Below, one piece after another: positions 58,572-64,000 of a DNA stretch of 64,000 nucleotides. The notes beneath the pieces are model-generated. The model saw only the letters and a program-made list of their open reading frames with translations. It made no database searches and was not told where the DNA came from. The stretch lies in NCBI RefSeq assembly GCF_030709675.1, contig NZ_JAUZQD010000011.1:62001-126000 (forward strand), read 5' to 3'. This DNA comes from Symbioplanes lichenis (GTDB lineage Bacteria > Actinomycetota > Actinomycetes > Mycobacteriales > Micromonosporaceae). How positions within the stretch are numbered: the first letter of the stretch is position 1; each line of letters begins with the position of its first letter. Position numbers and translations under genes: made by a program.

Positions 58572-59705
58572 GTGACGTACAGGAGCAAGATCCTGGCGCT
58601 CGTCGTCGTGCTCACCGGCACGCTGGCGACGCCCGCCCAGGCTGCGCCCGCCGAGTCCTCGGACTCCGTGCCGGGCTTCAACGGAGCTGTGCTGACCGCC
58701 GTCTACTCGGGCAGCACCATCTATGTCGGCGGCGACTTCACGGCGGCGGTCGTCCGGGGCCGGACGGTCCGGCGGAGCCGGCTGGCGGCCGTCGACGCGT
58801 ACACGGGGGCCTTGCTGCCGTGGGCCCCGGCCGCGGACGGCCGGGTCAAGGCGCTCGCGGTGAGCGGCTCGTCGGTCTATCTGGGCGGTGACTTCGGCTA
58901 CGTCAACGGGGAGCGGCGGGACAGCCTCGCCCGGGTCGACGCCAGGAGCGGCACGCTGTCGCGGACCTTCCGGCACAGCGTCGACGGCCGGCCGTACGCG
59001 CTGGTGGCGGCGCACGGGCGGCTCTATGCCGGCGGCTCCTTCACGGCGGTCGACGGGCGGGCGCGGAGCCGGCTGGCCGCCTTCGACCTGGGCACCGGGG
59101 AACTCGACAGCGGCTGGCGGCCCCGCGCCGACGACCAGGTCGAGGCGCTGGCGGCGGCGGGCGGGCGGGTCTACGCCGGGGGCAGATTCCATCAGATCAA
59201 CGGCTTGCCCGGGTACGACCGCCTGGTCGCGTTGCACCCCGACGCCGCCACGATCGTCTCCGCCTTCCGGCCGCGAGCCTCGGTGATCGTGTTCGGGATC
59301 GCAGCCACGCCGGACGCCGTCTACACGGCGAACGGCGGCCGGGGCGGGACCGTCGACGCGTACGCCCCGAGCGGCAGCAGGCGATGGACGGCCACCTTCG
59401 ACGGGGACGCCCAGGCCGTCGCCACGCTCGGCGACAGCGTCTATGCCGGCGGGCATTTCGACAACGCGTGCCGCACCGCGCGTACCGGTGATCGCGGGGT
59501 CTGCCTCGACGGCTCGGACCGGCGCGTGAAGATCGCGTCGCTCTCGGCGGCCGACGGTCATCTGCAGGACTGGCGCGCCGACGCCAACGGGGTCGAGGGG
59601 GTCCTGACCCTGGCGGCGTCGGCGGAGGTGGGCGCGGTCGCGGCCGGCGGCACCTTCACCACGATCGAAGGTGCCGCACAGCCACGATTCGCCCAGTTCA
59701 GCTGA
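58572..59705 (+). CDS. Secreted beta-propeller protein
   Basis: About 377 residues from the GTG at 58572. The signal peptide is VTYRSKILALVVVLTGTLAT ending PAQAAPA. At least six blades of about 50 residues recur with the pattern VYxGGxF (TIYVGGDFTAA, SVYLGGDFGYV, RLYAGGSFTAV, RVYAGGRFHQI, SVYAGGHFDNA), giving a closed propeller. A Cys pair in NACRTARTGDRGVCLDGS may be disulfide-linked. Such proteins bind ligands or carbohydrates outside the cell; no catalytic motif is seen. Confidence 0.85.
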   Translation: MTYRSKILALVVVLTGTLATPAQAAPAESSDSVPGFNGAVLTAVYSGSTIYVGGDFTAAVVRGRTVRRSRLAAVDAYTGALLPWAPAADGRVKALAVSGSSVYLGGDFGYVNGERRDSLARVDARSGTLSRTFRHSVDGRPYALVAAHGRLYAGGSFTAVDGRARSRLAAFDLGTGELDSGWRPRADDQVEALAAAGGRVYAGGRFHQINGLPGYDRLVALHPDAATIVSAFRPRASVIVFGIAATPDAVYTANGGRGGTVDAYAPSGSRRWTATFDGDAQAVATLGDSVYAGGHFDNACRTARTGDRGVCLDGSDRRVKIASLSAADGHLQDWRADANGVEGVLTLAASAEVGAVAAGGTFTTIEGAAQPRFAQFS

Positions 59706-59731
59706 GCCCGTCTCGGCTGAACCCGTCGCTT

Positions 59732-59752
59732 AGCCGAGCCCGTCGCTCGGCT
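59732..59752. terminator. Hairpin between convergent genes
   Basis: AGCCGAGC (59732-59739) and GCTCGGCT (59745-59752) pair across CCGTC. It lies in the 58 bp between two convergent stop codons and can serve both. The surrounding DNA repeats CCCGTCGCT three times. Confidence 0.65.
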
Positions 59753-59763
59753 GGGCCCGTCGC

Positions 59764-61434
59764 TCAGAGGCGGGCGAGGGCCTTGCGCAGCGGGTCCAGG
59801 CCGAGGGCGCCGAGGTTGAGCGCGTCGCGATGGAACGCCTTGAGGTCGAAGTCCGCGCCCTTGCGGGCCTTCACCTCGTCGCGGGCCTGCAGCCAGATGC
59901 GCTCGCCCACCTTGTAGGAGGGCGCCTGGCCGGCCCAGCCGAGGTAGCGCTTCCACTCGAAGCGCAGGACGTCGTCGTGCATCCGGCAGTGCTGGCGCAG
60001 GAACTCGAGGCCGAGCTCCGGCGTCCAGCGCTCGCCCGGGTGGAAGCCGAACGGGTTGTCCCGCGGAATCTCCAGCTCCAGGTGCATGCCGATGTCGACG
60101 ATGACCCGGGTGGCGCGCAGGGCCTGGCCGTCGAGCATGCCGAGCTTGTCGCCCGGGTCGGCCAGGAAGCCCAGGTCGTCCATGAGCCGCTCGGCGTAGA
60201 GCGCCCAGCCCTCGCCGTGCCCCGAGCACCAGCACAGTAGCCGCTGCCAGCGGTTGAGCAGCGCCGACTCGTAGACGGCCTGGCCGACCTGCAGGTGGTG
60301 ACCGGGGACGCCCTCGTGGTAGACCGTCGACGCCTCGCGCCAGGTGGAGAACGTGGTCTGCGCCTCGGGCACCGCCCACCACATGCGGCCGGGCCGGCTG
60401 AAGTCCTCGCTCGGGCCGGTGTAGTAGATGCCGCCGTCGCTGGTCGGCGCCAGGCACGCCTCGACCGTGCGGATCGGCAGCGGGATGTCGAAGTGGGTGC
60501 CGTTCAGCTCGGCGATGGCCTTGTCGGCGGTGGCCTGCATCCACTCGCGGAAGGCCTCCTTGCCGGCGACCGTCCGGGCGGGGTCGGCGTCGAGCACCTC
60601 GACGGCCCGGTCCACAGTGGCGCCGGAGCCGGCGATCTCGGCGGCGACCGTGCGCATCTCCGCCTCGAGCCGGGCGAGCTCCTCGAAGCCCCACGCGTAC
60701 GTCTCGTCGAGGTCGACGCGGGCGCCGAGGAAGTACTGCGAGGCGCGCTCGTAACGCTCCCGGCCGGCCGCCTCTTTCTCGCGGCCGAGCGGGGCGAGTT
60801 CCGTACGCAGGAATTGGGCGAAGCCCTGGGTCGCGGCGGCCGCGGCCTCGGCGTTGCGGGTCAGCTCCGCGCGCAAGGCGCCCGAGGCGGTCAGGCGCGA
60901 CGCGAGACCGCCGAAGAAGTTGTCCCGGGCCGGGTCGGTCCAGATCGTGCACTGCTCCGCGACCTCGAGCATCTGGGCGCGGGCGCTGACGTTGCCCCGG
61001 GCCGCCTCGGCCAGCAGCGACTGCTGGTACTGCTCGATCGCCCGCGGGAAGCCGCCGAGCCGGGCCGAGATGTTGGCGACCGCCGCCTCGCCCTCGGTCG
61101 GCATGAGGTCGAAGATCATGCGCAGCCCGTGCACCGCGCTCGCGATGACGTTGATGTCGCTCGCCACGTCGCCGGAGTCGTAGCGTTCGAGATCGAGTCC
61201 GAGCCGCTCCTGCATCGCCTCCTTGGCGACCAGTTCGCGCTCGGTCTCCGGTTCGAGCGGATCCAGCTCGACCAGCGTCCGCCGGATCAGCTCCGCCTGG
61301 GCGCCGAAGCCCTCCGGGGAGAGATCGTCGAGCTGGTCGTCGTAGCCGGGCACGCCGATGGACGTGGCGCCGGTCGGGTTGAGTGGCGCCCACTCGTCGA
61401 CGTAACGGTTCGCGAGGTCATCAATCTGTCCCAC
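59764..61434 (-). CDS. DUF885-family metallopeptidase
   Basis: A 556-residue cytosolic protein. The zinc motif is YHEGVPGHHLQVG at about 371-383, the HExxxH-like form typical of DUF885, with a downstream Glu in GHGEGWALYAERLMDD as the probable third ligand. FGFHPGERWTPELGLEFLRQ lies nearer the C-terminus. Length matches the family. There is no signal peptide. Likely a peptidase of small peptides, but substrates are not established. Confidence 0.92.
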   Translation of the reverse strand: MGQIDDLANRYVDEWAPLNPTGATSIGVPGYDDQLDDLSPEGFGAQAELIRRTLVELDPLEPETERELVAKEAMQERLGLDLERYDSGDVASDINVIASAVHGLRMIFDLMPTEGEAAVANISARLGGFPRAIEQYQQSLLAEAARGNVSARAQMLEVAEQCTIWTDPARDNFFGGLASRLTASGALRAELTRNAEAAAAATQGFAQFLRTELAPLGREKEAAGRERYERASQYFLGARVDLDETYAWGFEELARLEAEMRTVAAEIAGSGATVDRAVEVLDADPARTVAGKEAFREWMQATADKAIAELNGTHFDIPLPIRTVEACLAPTSDGGIYYTGPSEDFSRPGRMWWAVPEAQTTFSTWREASTVYHEGVPGHHLQVGQAVYESALLNRWQRLLCWCSGHGEGWALYAERLMDDLGFLADPGDKLGMLDGQALRATRVIVDIGMHLELEIPRDNPFGFHPGERWTPELGLEFLRQHCRMHDDVLRFEWKRYLGWAGQAPSYKVGERIWLQARDEVKARKGADFDLKAFHRDALNLGALGLDPLRKALARL

Positions 61435-61447
61435 CCCGCGACCTTAC

Positions 61448-62503
61448 CTACCGCGACCCCGTCCATTCGAGTAGCTTCTGCGCCGTCCAGGTGTTGACGA
61501 CACGCTCGGCGGGGACACCGCAGAGGGCGGCGCGCTCGCATCCGTACCGTTGCCAGTCGAGCTGCCCCGGCGCGTGCGCGTCGGTGTCGATGCTGAAGAG
61601 GCAGCCGGCCTCGACCGCGCGCGTCAGCATGCGCTTGGGCGGGTCCAGCCGGTCGGGCCGCGAGTTGATCTCGACCGCCTTGCCGTGCTCGACGCACGCC
61701 GCGAGGACCTTCTCCAGATCAAAATCAGACGGCGGCCGCGTACGCCCCCCGCGGTGCGCCTTGTCGCCATCCCCTTGCGCGGAGACTTTGCGTCCGGTCA
61801 TGTGCCCGAGAATGTCCAGATGCGGATTGCTCACGGCCCGCACCATCCGCCGCGTCATCTTCGCCGCGTCGTCCCGCAGTCCGCTGTGCACCGACCCGAC
61901 CACCACGTCGAGTTGCTCCAGCAGCTCGTCCTCCTGGTCGAGCGACCCGTCGGCCAGAATGTCGACCTCGATCCCGGTCAGGATCCGGAAGCCCTCGGGC
62001 AGCGCGTCATTGACCTTCCGCACCCGGTCGAGCTGCTTGCGGAGCCGGGCCGGACTGAGCCCGTTCGCCACGGTCAGCCGGGGCGAATGATCGGTCAGCA
62101 CCAGATATTCGTGACCGAGCTCGACCGCCGCCAGCGCCATCTCCTCGATCGGCGACCCACCGTCGGACCAGTCCGAGTGCGAGTGACAATCCCCGCGCAG
62201 CGCCGCCCGCAGCGCCGCGGCCGCCCCGGCCAGATCGGTCCCCTCGGTCGACTCCAGCCGCCGCAGATAGACCGGAACCTCCCCGCCCAGCGACTCGCCG
62301 ATGCACCGAGCGGTGACGTCGCCGACGCCGCTGAGCTCGGACAGCTTGCCCTCGGCCGTGCGCCGCAGCAACTCCTCGCGCGGCAGGGCGCCGACCGTCG
62401 CCGCGGCCGAGCGGAACGCCTTGACCCGATAGGTCGCCTCGTTCGCCCGTTCCAGCAGGAAGGCGATTCGGCGCAGGTCGGCAACCGGATCTCTGGAGGT
62501 CAC
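61448..62503 (-). CDS. HhH-PHP phosphoesterase (PolX-like)
   Basis: About 351 residues from the GTG at 62503. Residues 1-100 are a helix-hairpin-helix region (ANEATYRVKAFRSAAATVGA, KLSELSGVGDVTARCIGESL) as in the N-terminus of bacterial PolX. The PHP domain has the metal ligands in GDCHSHSDWSDGG, LTDHSPRLTVANG, GIEVDILADG, VVGSVHSGL and SIDTDAHAPGQ. The polymerase palm and fingers are missing, so it is probably a stand-alone nuclease or phosphatase in DNA repair. It lies 13 bp after the convergent-free DUF885 gene's start on the same strand. Confidence 0.88.
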   Translation of the reverse strand: MTSRDPVADLRRIAFLLERANEATYRVKAFRSAAATVGALPREELLRRTAEGKLSELSGVGDVTARCIGESLGGEVPVYLRRLESTEGTDLAGAAAALRAALRGDCHSHSDWSDGGSPIEEMALAAVELGHEYLVLTDHSPRLTVANGLSPARLRKQLDRVRKVNDALPEGFRILTGIEVDILADGSLDQEDELLEQLDVVVGSVHSGLRDDAAKMTRRMVRAVSNPHLDILGHMTGRKVSAQGDGDKAHRGGRTRPPSDFDLEKVLAACVEHGKAVEINSRPDRLDPPKRMLTRAVEAGCLFSIDTDAHAPGQLDWQRYGCERAALCGVPAERVVNTWTAQKLLEWTGSR

Positions 62504-62548
62504 CGAGCCAGCGTACGGGCGATCGGTCCGCCGGGCAGCCAACCGCGG

Positions 62549-63676
62549 TCAGGCCGGGATCGAGATCAGCGCTTCGTGTGCGGTCCGTCGCGCGGCCGGC
62601 CTCGTATCGGCGAACCGGACGTGTTGTGCCCGCGGCAGCAGACGCAGGAGATCCTCGATCAGACGGTCGGTCACGCTGCCCTCCGGCAGGTCCCCGCCGT
62701 CGGTGTCGAGGATGAGCGCCGGAAGCTCCTGTCGCCCAGGGACGTCGGCGATGTCCTTGACGAGTCTGCGCAGAATCGTCGCCGTGCGCTTCACCACCAG
62801 GAGACTCGCGATGTCGTGGGACGGGCGCAGCAGTTCGAAGCCAGCGGATACCTTGCGGTAGTCGTGGTGATCACCGGTGAGCCAGAGAACGCCGGGTCCA
62901 CCCAGGACGTCGGACAGGCGGCTCTGCAGCTGCGTCCTGAAGGCGTTGAACGGCGGGCTGAGGACCAGCACGAGGCGATACCCCGAATCGATGGCCTTCG
63001 CCACCGTGCCGGTCGCGTACGCCGTCTTGCCGGCGCCGACCGGAATGAGAATCTTCACCCGCGCCTGGAACGGCTCAGCCGAATCCGGCACGTCGAACTG
63101 CTCGACGATCCAGTCGGTGGCCTGGTCGATCGCAGCGACGTACTCAGCCGGCATGCGCTGGTCGGCCAGGCACGACCGCTGGAAGACGTCCCAGTAGTGG
63201 TGCACGGCCGCCCGCGGAACCCGGCGGCGATGGCCGCGCAAGATCTCGCATTCCCGCTCGAGATCGGAGATCCGGGCCTGTGCCACGGCGAGCTGATCGG
63301 CTGCCGCCGCGAGCAACTGCTGCGCCGACTGGGCCCGTCGCGTCGCCTCGGCGACCTCCCGCCGGAGCCGCGTGGCATTTCCCCAACCGCGCGGCTGAGC
63401 GTCCTGCGCCGCGCGATACAGCTCGTTCAGCTCCGCGGCTGCCTCCGGCCGTCCACCCGCCTCGTGCAGAAGGTCGGCGATGAAGGTCTCGGGAGGCAGC
63501 ACATCGCCCTTCAGGTACCGGGTGACATTGCTGGCGGTGAGCCCCTGACTCGCCGCGTACTTCCGCACCGAGACCGGCAGCGTCCCGAACACGGCCCGCA
63601 GTGCTTCGGCCAGCTTGCGGCGTGCCGGATGCAAGCCGTCGCTGATCGGGCTGAGCTCGCCCGGTTGTTTGTTCAC
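62549..63676 (-). CDS. HTH protein with Z1-like ATPase lobe
   Basis: About 375 residues from the GTG at 63676 (VNKQPGELSPISDGLHPARR); the frame opens at 63901. Order: an HTH near 25-75 (VSVRKYAASQGLTASNVTRY), a coiled coil near 105-160, then an ATPase-like lobe. Motif I is KILIPVGAGKTAYATGTVAK at about 207 onward, followed by SGYRLVLVLSPPFNAFRTQL, LLVVKRTATILRRLVKDIAD and a Walker-B-like ALILDTDGGDL. The spacing and wording parallel the first lobe of the Z1 helicase at 12323, but the second helicase lobe is absent and the DEAD motif is altered. It could be a nucleotide-sensing regulator. Two overlapping dyads precede the gene. Confidence 0.75.
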   Translation of the reverse strand: MNKQPGELSPISDGLHPARRKLAEALRAVFGTLPVSVRKYAASQGLTASNVTRYLKGDVLPPETFIADLLHEAGGRPEAAAELNELYRAAQDAQPRGWGNATRLRREVAEATRRAQSAQQLLAAAADQLAVAQARISDLERECEILRGHRRRVPRAAVHHYWDVFQRSCLADQRMPAEYVAAIDQATDWIVEQFDVPDSAEPFQARVKILIPVGAGKTAYATGTVAKAIDSGYRLVLVLSPPFNAFRTQLQSRLSDVLGGPGVLWLTGDHHDYRKVSAGFELLRPSHDIASLLVVKRTATILRRLVKDIADVPGRQELPALILDTDGGDLPEGSVTDRLIEDLLRLLPRAQHVRFADTRPAARRTAHEALISIPA

Positions 63677-63727
63677 GGGACATTGATAGCCGGGCACGGA
63701 TCGGCAGTCATCTGGTGCACGAAGTTT

Positions 63728-63752
63728 TGCAACAGGCGTTGCATTCGATGCA
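63728..63752. promoter_or_regulatory. Two overlapping dyads upstream of the HTH-ATPase gene
   Basis: TGCAAC-AGGC-GTTGCA (63728-63743) overlaps TGCAT-TCG-ATGCA (63740-63752). They lie 52-76 bp before the start at 63676 and are natural operator candidates for the encoded HTH protein. Confidence 0.5.
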
Positions 63753-63846
63753 GCACTACCCCGCTCGGCATCCTGAATTCGGACACCAGGTCGGACAGGG
63801 AACAAGGGGGACGAAATTGTGTGAAGATCGCCAGGCTGCTTCGGGC

Positions 63847-63954
63847 ATGCGCCGCATGGTCTCGAAGGTGGCGTACGGCTTGCTCGGCGGCATGGCGACA
63901 TCGGCCGGCGGTGCGCTGATGACTGCTCTCATCTGGTGGGTCGGCCACCGATAA
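63847..63954 (+). CDS. Possible 35-residue membrane peptide
   Basis: From an ATG at 63847 the frame reads MRRMVSKVAYGLLGGMATSA and ends GGALMTALIWWVGHR, a single span with a basic N-terminus. A longer start at 63715 gives an unlikely hydrophilic lead. No good ribosome site is seen, so this is tentative. It is divergent from the HTH-ATPase gene. Confidence 0.35.
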   Translation: MRRMVSKVAYGLLGGMATSAGGALMTALIWWVGHR

Positions 63955-64000
63955 CGCAGGGCGGATTTCCCGGGGCTGTCATCGCAACGAGAAACGCCCG

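Overview
The window is chromosomal DNA from a very high-GC actinobacterium. GTG starts, ATGA and GTGA stop/start overlaps, GAF-ANTAR, DUF397/XRE and conservon genes, and the general gene mix fit the family Micromonosporaceae, with an Actinoplanes-like genus most likely. The genus is inferred from gene style and was not tested by search.

Layout. 1-8,500: the 5' end of a globin gene, a CPBP protease, an Ala/Lys/Pro-rich protein, tRNA-Ser(GCU) and tRNA-Arg(ACG), a small secreted protein, a GAF-ANTAR regulator, a secreted GH78 rhamnosidase, and a two-gene cassette that looks like a toxin C-terminus with an immunity partner. 8,500-12,160: a response regulator/kinase pair with a divergent membrane-anchored protein, then a chitin/cellulose LPMO translationally coupled to a DUF305 lipoprotein. 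12,323-21,156: a compact defence-type island made of a Z1 helicase, a PD-(D/E)XK protein, a MORC/MutL-like GHKL ATPase, two uncharacterised proteins, Vsr and a convergent cytosine-5 methyltransferase. 21,313-25,200: purC, small genes, and an XRE/DUF5753 regulator convergent with a DUF397 gene; each has the same 49-bp element upstream.

25,500-34,300: nitroreductase, SAM methyltransferase, a TPR-GGDEF protein, and two drug-efflux modules (TetR+MFS, MarR+MFS) followed by another TetR gene, all with visible operator dyads. 34,300-43,620: secreted subtilase, CBM2-GH18 chitinase, dienelactone hydrolase, and a GT2 / UDP-GlcNAc 2-epimerase / DUF2334 deacetylase cluster that looks like surface amino-sugar polysaccharide synthesis. 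43,900-50,170: a conservon (kinase, roadblock, DUF742, GTPase) with an additional kinase-less sensor upstream and a disordered protein downstream. 50,425-55,430: an M48 protease, a repeat-type protein, and a decayed patch with a stop-interrupted gene and an IS21-family relic. 55,430-64,000: small membrane proteins, an M23 lipoprotein, DinB, tyrA, a beta-propeller protein, a DUF885 peptidase, a PHP phosphoesterase, and an HTH protein whose C-terminal half resembles the first ATPase lobe of the Z1 helicase.

Functionally the LPMO, chitinase, rhamnosidase and subtilase point to saprophytic growth on polymers. The MORC-like/Z1/PD-(D/E)XK/Vsr/Dcm island and the XRE-DUF397 pair with its conserved element are the most interesting systems. 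Residue positions were counted by hand from translations and are approximate unless a single residue is named.
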